Positions 8,715 to 17,100 of a stretch of 50,720 nt of DNA are shown here, piece by piece. The DNA lies in the NCBI GenBank assembly GCA_015231955.1, contig JADGAN010000038.1:1-50720 (forward strand). The letters are read 5' to 3'. The stretch comes from Oligoflexia bacterium (lineage in GTDB: Bacteria; Bdellovibrionota; Bacteriovoracia; Bacteriovoracales; Bacteriovoracaceae). A program made the translations under genes and the position numbers. Each line of letters starts with the position of its first letter. Positions within the stretch are counted from its first letter, which is position 1. The notes below the pieces were generated by a model, which had not been told where the DNA came from, searched no databases, and worked only from the letters and a program-made list of their open reading frames with translations.

Positions 8715-9983
8715 ATGGGTAGAAGATGTCAATCAGGAGTGGCCATGATAGGCGCGACCATGGTGCTACTTGCAGTCAGCTTGTCTGGAGCAATCTATTT
8801 GTACAAAAAAGTGGAGAATACCAATAGTAGCGTTAACTCAAAATTGCGCTTGTCTGAGCAAAAAAACAACGTTTTAGAGTATGCAATAAGACGCAGCTTG
8901 GCCTTAGAGCAAGCGATACTGCTGCATGATCAACCTACGATCGACTCTTTTATGTGTGGAGATGTCAGTATCATCAATGAAGTGGCCGACTCCGTGAACT
9001 CCAATATCAGCTATCGCTGTATCACTTTACCGTTCATCAACCCTGGCCTTGATATGTACCAAATTATTGCAACGGAAAGGTTCTTAATCAGAGCACCAGT
9101 CTCTGCTGATGTGATCATTAGAATTGCATCTATGGCAACACCAACACCCTCGCCATCGCCGTCACCATCACCATCACCGACAGCGTCACCGTCACCGTCA
9201 GCGTCACCGTCACCGTCACCCTCACCATTGCCATCACCCCCACCGATATCGCCTATGCCATCGCCACTGCCATCACCAACACCATTAGTACCACCCCCAC
9301 CGATCAATCCCCCTCCTCCCTATATTGATATTCCACCCGTTGATACCCTATGCGCTACTGGAGAAGTTCGCGAAGAGGTGTATCCACCTGCCGTGCTTCC
9401 TTTGCTGCCACCTAATAGCATGGGAGAACTCTCTGGAATGGATGGGTTTGAATATAACAACGTTGGTGACGCCCCACCACCGACCAATACAATTTATACA
9501 GCAGCTGTGCCTCTCTCTGCAGATATCTATCTGGATGTCGATATTGCCACCTATAAACATGCAGAGAGAATCAGAATATTGCAATCAGATGGCATAACAA
9601 CAACGGCCATTCTTGATAGTTGTGTGGTAAAAACGTCAGAGGTGACTGATCCCACCTCTATCTCCCATCCGATGGCACTTCCGACCAGTAATAGTGGCAA
9701 TCGTCCTTGGGAGGATACTGTTCGCCAATTTGTAATAAGGGTAAGCGCAGGAACAACACAAGTCATCATTGACTTGAGCGGACTTGAATCTCACTCCTAC
9801 ATTCGGGTTGTTGGTTTTGGTGGGTCGACAGGCTTTACGTTAACCCAGACCAGCGCCTTCTTCACTGCTATGTTTAACTCTGGCTACCATAGAAATTACG
9901 GACCATCATGGGGTAAGGTGTGGAATCCCTATCCAGCGAGTTCGATGCGGCCATTACCAGCAGGTTCATCTTACTTCGAATAA
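8715..9983 (+). CDS. Pilus-cluster membrane-anchored protein with Pro-Ser linker
   Basis: The 422-residue protein starts at ATG 8715 after AGGGAGAAG. Its N-terminus (SGVAMIGATMVLLAVSLSGAIYLYK) is a single hydrophobic helix as in PilX-type minor pilins, but the Gly-hydrophobic-Glu cleavage motif is not canonical. A helical region to about residue 140 is followed by a low-complexity linker of (Ser-Pro) and Pro repeats, then a beta-rich domain of roughly 230 residues with a single Cys near each end of its first half (LCATG, DSCVVK). The linker suggests the terminal domain is held away from the membrane or pilus. The domain itself is not recognised. Third gene of the pilin cluster. Confidence 0.7.
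   Translation: MGRRCQSGVAMIGATMVLLAVSLSGAIYLYKKVENTNSSVNSKLRLSEQKNNVLEYAIRRSLALEQAILLHDQPTIDSFMCGDVSIINEVADSVNSNISYRCITLPFINPGLDMYQIIATERFLIRAPVSADVIIRIASMATPTPSPSPSPSPSPTASPSPSASPSPSPSPLPSPPPISPMPSPLPSPTPLVPPPPINPPPPYIDIPPVDTLCATGEVREEVYPPAVLPLLPPNSMGELSGMDGFEYNNVGDAPPPTNTIYTAAVPLSADIYLDVDIATYKHAERIRILQSDGITTTAILDSCVVKTSEVTDPTSISHPMALPTSNSGNRPWEDTVRQFVIRVSAGTTQVIIDLSGLESHSYIRVVGFGGSTGFTLTQTSAFFTAMFNSGYHRNYGPSWGKVWNPYPASSMRPLPAGSSYFE
9136..9320 (+). repeat. In-frame hexanucleotide simple repeat (Ser-Pro coding)
   Basis: Imperfect six-base units of the type TCACCG, TCGCCA and TCACCA repeat through this stretch and encode the Ser-Pro/Pro linker of the surrounding gene. Every unit is a multiple of three, so slippage changes linker length without breaking the frame. 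The mirror-image ORF on the opposite strand (Gly-Asp repeats) is an artefact of this repeat. Confidence 0.75.
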
Positions 9984-10009
9984 AAAATGAAAAGCAAAGG
10001 AGGAGAGAA

Positions 10010-11206
10010 ATGAAACAGTTAATATTTTTAGTATGTCTTCTAGTATTATCCACATCCATTAATGGTGGTGTTCAAGAGGACACTCTAGTTGATGTAGTTA
10101 GTAAAACCACTAAGACCTTACAAGAAGCACCCAATGGAGTAACTTTGGCATGTGAACAAGTTCCAGTAGATCTTGCTAGTCAGGGGTACTGTTTTGAAGT
10201 AGCAGGAAAGTTAGAGGCACTAGGGATAAAAGAAGATGAATTTATAACGGCTTCGGTAAGTGGCCCTTTTTTAAATAATAAAAAGATGCGGCAAGAGGCC
10301 CTCAATTTTGCGACGAGATTGCATAGTTCAGGATGGCTTTTAAAGGAGGAGAAGGCGCAACTTGCAGTTTACCGCGGAACCATGATGGAAAAAATGTTAG
10401 ACAAGTTTGCTCCTGTATCGAAGGAAACCAGTGCTTCAGAAGTGAAACGAAACCATCAAATTCGTCGTAGTATTAATGCTTGTCTTGGTTGGGCGGAAGG
10501 GACAGAGTGGGCCAAAACCATCGAGGAGAGACAAAAGGCCGAATTTTCTTCGGAAGAGTGTACTCGTTTAAAGAGCTTAATCAAGGCCAGACAACGTATT
10601 AAAATTTCAGAAGAGAAATACAACAGTGCCGAACAGCTTGCAGATACCACTAGTCCATGGATAACGAAACTTGGAGCTAATACAACAGTTAGTGCACCTC
10701 TTGCTTGTACTATTTTAGATAGATTGATTGTTCTCACTCTTGATACTGCAATCAGAAAAATCTCTTCTCAACAAGCAGACGGACGTTTTGCCGCTCTTGA
10801 AAGTCTTGTGAAAGAAGTTGAGAAACATCTTACTAATGGAGAGAAGGAGGCAAAATTAAAATTTTGTGGAGTGGAGTGGCCTCATCGAGCAGAGGATATG
10901 GAAAGAACGGAATTAGAACTCAATCGATTTAGGTTGCAGCAGTTTTACAGGGCCTACGTATCAGAACGAGACTCTCTTTTGCGCAATGAAAAAGATATTT
11001 TTAATCCATTTTTCGATGGTGGTACAAAAAAACTGCCTCCTCAAGAGGCCAAAAAATTACTAAAAGAACTTAAAAAGACATACCGAGATTTGTTAGAACA
11101 AGACCTCGAGAGCGCAGACCCTGATCAATTATTAGAAAAAAGTGACCCTAATTATCAAGAGATCAAAGAGGTGTTTTTTGCACCGGCCAGGCCAAAGAAA
11201 CAGTGA
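10010..11206 (+). CDS. Secreted helical protein of the pilin cluster
   Basis: The 398-residue product begins with a Sec signal peptide (MKQLIFLVCLLVLSTSING) preceded by AGGAGAG close to the ATG at 10010. The mature protein is charged, rich in Lys/Glu and predicted helical, with six scattered cysteines (for example ACEQ, GYCFE, NACLGW, EECTR). I do not recognise the family. It lies 26 bases after the Pro-Ser linker gene on the same strand and may belong to that transcription unit. Helical character resembles the secreted proteins at 34840-42702, but no clear shared motif was seen. Confidence 0.68.
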   Translation: MKQLIFLVCLLVLSTSINGGVQEDTLVDVVSKTTKTLQEAPNGVTLACEQVPVDLASQGYCFEVAGKLEALGIKEDEFITASVSGPFLNNKKMRQEALNFATRLHSSGWLLKEEKAQLAVYRGTMMEKMLDKFAPVSKETSASEVKRNHQIRRSINACLGWAEGTEWAKTIEERQKAEFSSEECTRLKSLIKARQRIKISEEKYNSAEQLADTTSPWITKLGANTTVSAPLACTILDRLIVLTLDTAIRKISSQQADGRFAALESLVKEVEKHLTNGEKEAKLKFCGVEWPHRAEDMERTELELNRFRLQQFYRAYVSERDSLLRNEKDIFNPFFDGGTKKLPPQEAKKLLKELKKTYRDLLEQDLESADPDQLLEKSDPNYQEIKEVFFAPARPKKQ

Positions 11207-11366
11207 AGTTTAATTAGTCTGGGGATACTGCTCAACAATTTATTGATAGGGGAGTGTTGTCAATAACTCAACTATACGCTGTATTCGTTCTCCCTCCAGA
11301 ACTGCATAAAATAAGTCCAAAGTCCAAGATTTCAAGGGCCAACCTCCTAATAAAAGTATGCTAACA

Positions 11367-11385
11367 CTGCTTACTAGTTAAGCAG
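11367..11385. promoter_or_regulatory. Inverted repeat upstream of response regulator
   Basis: CTGCTTA pairs with TAAGCAG across a five-base loop. It lies about 45 bases before the receiver-domain gene within a 224-base leader that contains no gene. It could be an operator or an mRNA hairpin; no T-run follows it. Confidence 0.35.
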
Positions 11386-11430
11386 GAAAATTAAAGTTTG
11401 AGAGGGAGATACCGTTAAGGAGGATAGGTC

Positions 11431-11832
11431 TTGATGCAAAACGGAGAAAGGGAAGGGGTGATAAAAAGCGTGAAAAAAATTTTAATTGTCGATGATGAGA
11501 AGATGATTCAACAAGTATTTTCCGATTTTTTTAATCATGCAGGTTATGAAGTGACTGTGGCCAGCAATGGAGTAGAGTGTGGACTTCAGCTCTTTGAACA
11601 TGAGTTTGATGTCATTCTTATGGACATGATGATGCCGGAGATGTCGGGCGATAAGGCGATAAGGTATATTAAGAATAGTTTTTCGGAAAAAATTCGCTCG
11701 ATGAAGATTATTATCATTTCTTCATTTATTAATGATGAGATACGAGAGGAGTTTGGGCAGTATAAAAATATCTACTTCTTTGAAAAACCGGTGAAACTTC
11801 TTGAGGTAATGAAAGTAATTGAAGAGAGGTAA
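11431..11832 (+). CDS. Single-domain response regulator (CheY-like)
   Basis: The product is a receiver domain only: ILIVDDE near the start supplies the acidic pair, VILMDMMMPEMSG holds the phospho-accepting aspartate (first Asp of MDM), IIIISS supplies the conserved Ser/Thr, and FFEKPV holds the conserved Lys-Pro. No output domain follows, so it probably acts by protein contact as in CheY or Spo0F types. AAGGAGGA precedes a TTG at 11431 and an ATG at 11434; GTG codons at 11458 and 11470 are also possible and would give the usual short N-terminus. A degenerate kinase-like membrane protein is encoded nearby at 12599, but direct partnership is not shown. Confidence 0.88.
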   Translation: MMQNGEREGVIKSVKKILIVDDEKMIQQVFSDFFNHAGYEVTVASNGVECGLQLFEHEFDVILMDMMMPEMSGDKAIRYIKNSFSEKIRSMKIIIISSFINDEIREEFGQYKNIYFFEKPVKLLEVMKVIEER

Positions 11833-11838
11833 TGGTGC

Positions 11839-12468
11839 TTAGGCGAGAGAGGCCTTCTCTTCAAAGTAGAGGAGGTCAATGAAGATGGTGGCAACCAGAA
11901 GAATGATTTTTTCATCGATGCTAAAGGATTGGCCCTTTAAAAATTTCAACATAAAAATATCTTTGTCGGTAAAAGTTTCTTGAAGCAGTGTGGACCAGAC
12001 TTTTTCAATTAAGGCCAGTTGCTCTCCACCACGGTAAATGGGAAAAGTCCAGATTTTAAAAATGGGAGATTTCATTTCAAAAAGAGTTTCATCGTTTTGA
12101 TCGTAGATGGTGAAATGTTTACGAAAAAGGGAGAAATTTTGTTCGATGCTGCCGATGAGATTGTCATTTTGATCGTAAATTTCGATTCGCTCAAAGAAGA
12201 AGCGAAAGGGGTGGTGAGCACGAAAGAGTGGTGCTTTATCTTTATCGAAAAAGAAGACGTTGAAGGTGCGCCAGTGGCCAAAAAGTTGCCTGGCAACGTG
12301 GCCTAGCATATTTTTCTCTTCGGCAGCGTAAGCAAAGAGTGTTTCGGCGTTGGTGAGAATTTTATAGCGGTTTCTGGTTTCCAGGCCTAAAAACTCCATG
12401 GCCTCAAAGACTTGATCCACTTTAAGTTCATCAATGTTACTAAGTACCTTGGTAAAGTGATTGTTCAT
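11839..12468 (-). CDS. Phospholipid scramblase-like / LURP-one-related protein
   Basis: About 209 residues from ATG 12468, which follows AAGGAG by nine bases; an upstream open extension with no ribosome site is not used. The middle has the repeating beta-hairpin pattern of the Tubby-like/scramblase superfamily: FNVFFFDKDKAPLFRAHHPF, RIEIYDQNDNLIGSIEQNF and FTIYDQNDETLFEMKSP, in which IYDQND occurs twice. A C-terminal hydrophobic helix (IILLVATIFIDLLYFE) could anchor it. Bacterial members of this fold are widespread but of unknown role; lipid binding is an inference from the eukaryotic relatives. It is convergent with the response regulator, six bases apart, and divergent from the 12599 gene. 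Confidence 0.65.
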   Translation of the reverse strand: MNNHFTKVLSNIDELKVDQVFEAMEFLGLETRNRYKILTNAETLFAYAAEEKNMLGHVARQLFGHWRTFNVFFFDKDKAPLFRAHHPFRFFFERIEIYDQNDNLIGSIEQNFSLFRKHFTIYDQNDETLFEMKSPIFKIWTFPIYRGGEQLALIEKVWSTLLQETFTDKDIFMLKFLKGQSFSIDEKIILLVATIFIDLLYFEEKASLA

Positions 12469-12598
12469 GGGTGACATCTCCTTTGCTTCTTGATGACTGC
12501 TTATCGATTGCTGACAAATATTATTGAGTGAAAAGTGAACAAAAATGTTAGTATAAAAAGTAGGTGAGTAAAAAGGTGAGCATGCAAGGAAGAGTATT

Positions 12599-14164
12599 AT
12601 GAAGAAGAGAGAGAAGAGAGAGAAGAGTGGAAAAATCGTTATTGCATTAGGAATGGTAACGTTGATCTGCATATTAGTGGGGGTGTACTTAAATTTTCTT
12701 CTAGAACCCGAGGAAAAAAGTATAAAATCTTTAAAGGATAGTGCTCGGGAAATGATGGAGTGGCAGATTCCCTTGATTTTAGGGGCGCTAATGCTATTTT
12801 TTATAGGGAGAAGAAGTGGGCGAAAAGAGAATCGACCAGCGATACCGGTACAAACGCCGCTTAATCAGGACAGCATGGCCGAGCTGCTCTTGAAGAAGAT
12901 CTCTCTGCCGGCAATTTTAGTCAATACTCAAGGAAAAGTGGTAGTGTTTACGGAGAGTGCAAGGCGACTTTTTCCAGAGCTAGCGAGGAAAGAGAACGAT
13001 AAAGAGAAAAAAGATGTAAGCGTGTTAGGACTTTTATCGAAAGATTTAAGTCGTGATACAGCGGCAATGGTACAACTTTTTAATGGAGAAAAGTTATCGC
13101 AGCTACGAGTAGAAAGCGCCTTGCCCAAGGATTTTACCGCTAAAGAGGGATCCTTTTTTAAGTTAAGATCACAAGTGGTCGATGAAAACTACCTGTTGAT
13201 AGAGTTAGTGGATCTAGAGGAGAAGATTGTTTTAGAGCGGGAGCTAAAGCAGCAACAGGGATTGCTTTTAGAGATCTCCAAGATGTCGTTGCATCTTCCT
13301 CTCTATTACGATTTTTTTGAGTATGCGAGCGCTATTTTGAGTGCTTGTAGAAAATTGCAAGTAGCGCACGACTATTTTGAGATCCACGTGCGCTTCTATC
13401 TTTTAAATCTTAGGGCGGAACTTTTGTCCCTAAACGAAATTTCACAGACACTCTCTATTTATGAAAGAGAGATGCGCCAACACTTTAGTTATCCCAGTTC
13501 TCGTAGTGGTGACGATTTTGCGCCAATTTTAGAGACACGCCTAAGTACGATTGAGCGAGAACTTCACCATCTAAAACAAAAATTTTTCAAACATTTTGGC
13601 AAGGAAAACGAGAGTAATGCTTCCCTGACTATGGGAGAGATGATTTTTAGTTATCAAAAATTATTTTCGGGGAAGAAAATTGAGATGAGTGGCGAGGTGG
13701 CAGTGGTGATTAATGATGAGCATTTGCGAGAGTTGTTCTCCCTAATTGTGGTGCTCATCTCTAGTTTTGTAGGTGAGGTGAAGCTTTACTTTAAACATCA
13801 AAGGCATAGTTATACGGTGGAGCTTTTAGACGATGGTGATAAGATGGAGGTCGAGCTTATTCGTAAAAAACTCATCTCCTATGGACTCGATGAGCGTTGT
13901 TTTCCCAGCGATGAGATGGACCTGATGCAGATGATTTTAGTGAGTGAAGAGTTGCGAAAAAGTTATCCCAGTATCAAACATCGCGCGCTCTCCACCCTTT
14001 CCGCCATTAACTATCTGGTGGAAAAAGCACAAGGCCATATGGTGGTGGTCGCAAAAAGAGAGGGGGGAATTAAGTTTATGTTCTCTTACACTACTACGGA
14101 CAAGGAGTTGCATAGTAGCGAGGACACTCGGCCTTATATAGCGCCTGAACCTCTTGTGCATTAA
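12599..14164 (+). CDS. Membrane protein with PAS-like and degenerate HATPase-like regions
   Basis: The 521-residue product has a basic N-terminus, two membrane helices (about 12-36 and 55-72), a PAS-like stretch at about 95-210 (LPAILVNTQGKVVVFTESA), a coiled coil, a long helical region and a C-terminal part laid out like a histidine-kinase ATPase domain (INDEHLRELFSLIVVLI, then YTVELLDDGD). The phospho-acceptor His box, the N-box asparagines and a proper DxGxG are missing, so it is probably a pseudokinase sensor. AAGGAAGAG precedes the ATG. Its 3' end overlaps the convergent lipoprotein gene by 71 bases. Signalling through the receiver protein at 11431 is possible but unproven. Confidence 0.6.
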   Translation: MKKREKREKSGKIVIALGMVTLICILVGVYLNFLLEPEEKSIKSLKDSAREMMEWQIPLILGALMLFFIGRRSGRKENRPAIPVQTPLNQDSMAELLLKKISLPAILVNTQGKVVVFTESARRLFPELARKENDKEKKDVSVLGLLSKDLSRDTAAMVQLFNGEKLSQLRVESALPKDFTAKEGSFFKLRSQVVDENYLLIELVDLEEKIVLERELKQQQGLLLEISKMSLHLPLYYDFFEYASAILSACRKLQVAHDYFEIHVRFYLLNLRAELLSLNEISQTLSIYEREMRQHFSYPSSRSGDDFAPILETRLSTIERELHHLKQKFFKHFGKENESNASLTMGEMIFSYQKLFSGKKIEMSGEVAVVINDEHLRELFSLIVVLISSFVGEVKLYFKHQRHSYTVELLDDGDKMEVELIRKKLISYGLDERCFPSDEMDLMQMILVSEELRKSYPSIKHRALSTLSAINYLVEKAQGHMVVVAKREGGIKFMFSYTTTDKELHSSEDTRPYIAPEPLVH

Positions 14165-17100
14165 GTGCACTCTTGTAAACGCGAATCACTCCAAAGGCGT
14201 TAGCGCCACACCCATTAACCGATTCATTAGCACCGATACGATAAGCACTGGTAGCGCGAAAGTTCCAGGCGGCACTACTGGTGGAGACTGCTTCGGGAGT
14301 GGCATTGATATAGAGGCGATTAGTGCCACCATTGGCACGACTATAGGTAAGTGCTACATGGTACCAGTAGTTGGGATTTCCCGCCCCTTGGGTGGAGGTC
14401 ATGCTAAAACTACTCGTGCCGGCGATACTACCAAAGGCACTTGCGGTGATGGTGCCACCAGCACCGGGGTGTTGAACAATCTCAATCCCCTCTTGTCCGG
14501 CAGCACTGCGATCGAGGCGCGTAAAGAGTGGGCAGTTATCGAGACCGGCGGCATTGCCATTCATCCAAAAGGCGTAGGTACCAGACGTAGGAGTGTTATC
14601 GAGTTCGTCATTGATGGGAACGATAACACTGTTGCTGTTGTTGACAGTTTTAAGATGGTAGGGGGTGGCCTGTGTGCCCGCTCCTTGCCAGCAATCTTGG
14701 CCAGCACCGTAACTGGCAAAAGGGGTGGGGCGGGTGTAAAAGGCTTCGGGATCGTTTAAGGCGTAGGGAGAGATATTGGCCAAACTCTGATCCGTGTTAC
14801 AATCATTGGTGGAGGGAAAGCGCAGCTTCTCCTCGGCATTGGCGGGATCGATGTGTAAAACCAGGTCATCGTTACGCGCCTTTTCTACCGTATGGCCAGC
14901 ACGAAAGCGATTGGCGGTAGCGAGGAAGTTTTGCATCACCTCGTTTGCGGTGAGGGTACGGTTGTAGATGGCGACCAAGGCAAGCCCACCATCAAATGGA
15001 TTGGTGGTGTCGAAGTCTCTTCCTAGCTCCGGAAACTGGATGTTGGTGGCATCTCCTATAAGTGCAGCAGTCGCTTCCAGATCGCCATTCACAATCAGCT
15101 TCATGCTAGCGCCATCCCAGGTGAGGGTGACAAAATTCCAATACCCGCTGGTGGCCGAGGTGATGGAGGTTACCGTTTGGGTGGCGGCACTGGAGTTGAT
15201 GGTGGCGACAAATTTTGCAGGTGCCCCCACTTGGCAAAGGGTAACGTAATCGCTATCGGCGGCCTCAGACCAGCTAAAGAAGCACTTATTGGTGTTACCA
15301 CTCGACTTTACCCACGCACTCACCGTGAGGGTGTTTAAGGTGCGAACCCCATCATTAGTGTCCACATAGGAGTCGATGCCATCAAATTTTAGGAGGTAGG
15401 GATTGGAGGCGCTGCCCGCCCCTTGCCAGCCGTAGGTGCTGCAAGTATCGAAGTTGTTAAGGGTACTGGTGATGGGAGCGGCCACTGGCGAAAGCTCTGT
15501 GGGAGAGGTTAAGAGGTTGCTACAGTCATTGAAGGCCACACCAGGAAAGGCAAAACCATTTTTAGCGTTGCCGGCATCGAAGAGATAGAGCAGACTACTA
15601 TCTTGTATAAAGTTTTCATAACGATTGATCCGAAAGCGATTGGCGGTGGCGAGAAAGGTTCCACGATGAGTGGCAGTGAGGGCACCATTTTTTTGATAGA
15701 TTAGTGCTAGCGCAAGATCACCAGAGAAGTTGCTATCGTTACTATTTAGTCCTATCCGTAAATTTTGTGCCGAGGTCACGTTGGGGACGGCCCCGGCATC
15801 GTTGTTGGAACCAGCAATGGTGACTCCATTTTGATACAGGGGTAGCGAGTCTCCCGGTTGATCCCAACTAAACCCGAGCATATTCCATTCACTAAGATTC
15901 AATTTGCTGTTATGTCCTCGCAGGTGGTAGTTGGCGGCGTCCTCTTGCATGACAATTTCTAAAAGATCACCATTGGTAAAGCAGAGTCCCCATCCCGCAT
16001 TGCCGGCACCGGGAGCATCGTTATCCCTAGTATCGAAGAGGCAGTTGCGATTTCCGCCATCACCGTAACTGTTTTGTCTATACCACACCATCATCGCCAT
16101 CCGCTTGGTTCCAGGATCGATGGAACCTCCCACATCAAGGTAGTCGTTAGCACCACTGGAGAAGGTGAGTGCATAGGGAATGGAGTAGCTGCCGTTTCCA
16201 CGCCACGGGGAGGGACTAAAGGAGGAACCAAAGACAATCTCATCAAGGGTGGAACTGCCACTGAGCTCGCCCCAATTGCTGTTGGTGTTGTCACTCGCTT
16301 GCCCATCGAGGTGTGGTGAGAGGTTGGTGTTGTGAGAGAAGTTGGCATCGATGGCAAAGATAAGATCAGTAGTGCTATAGGGTTCGCGCGTACTCACATA
16401 GATCGAGGTGGTCGAAGAGCGGCCGCAACTGTTGCTGGCGGTAAAGTTTAATTTGTAAGTTCCGCGCTGATTTTGAGTTGGGGCCCACTGCCAGATGGCG
16501 GTAGGGGTAGGAATGAGGTTAGCGAGAAAGCGCGCTTTGGAGGCCACATAGAGAGGAGTGTGGGGCGTGGGTGTAGCGGAGAGTATAGGGGTCACCATCA
16601 GCGAGTCCAACTCTTCACAGTTGCTCTCTGGGGCGAGGTAATTCTCATCGGCAGCGGCCAGATCGACGCTCTCGGCGCTACAACTAAGGGAGGTGGTGTA
16701 GGCGTGGATGGATTGCACTCCTAGGGTAATGGTGATCGCGGTGCCTTGAATCGCCGGACTCGGATAGAGAGTGTTGCCAACGTTTGCAACCACGGTAGGG
16801 TAAGGAACATAGCTTAGGGTGAAAGGTGGAATGGAGGTGCGGTTGTTGGCACCATCGCGAGCGGTGTTGGCGTTTAACTGAACCGAAATTGCTCCAGGGG
16901 TAGGAACCACAATGACTTCATAACGATCGGGGAGTGATTGAATATAGTTAACGGTGGCGGAGCAGTTGCTACAAGTGGCAGAGAAGCTACCATTACAACT
17001 GCCGCTACTGTTGCCACAAGGAAAGACCCCTTGTGAATCGCTAAAGATATAGCGAAGAGTGATGGGCGTTCCACACCCAAGCGCAGAGATGGCCCCTGAA

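Noticed and set aside
9011..9307. Minus-strand frame of Gly-Asp repeats
   Set aside because: It is the antisense reading of the Ser-Pro hexanucleotide repeat in the pilin-cluster gene and has no ribosome site.
9136..9320. CRISPR-like repeats
   Set aside because: The units are contiguous six-base coding repeats without spacers.
11845..11862. Short palindrome as bidirectional terminator between 11832 and 11839
   Set aside because: It lies inside the scramblase-like coding end, the stem is weak with a wobble pair and no T-run follows.
12469..12672. N-terminal hydrophobic extension of the scramblase-like protein
   Set aside because: The extension has no ribosome site, while ATG 12468 has AAGGAG at good spacing and starts where the family similarity begins.
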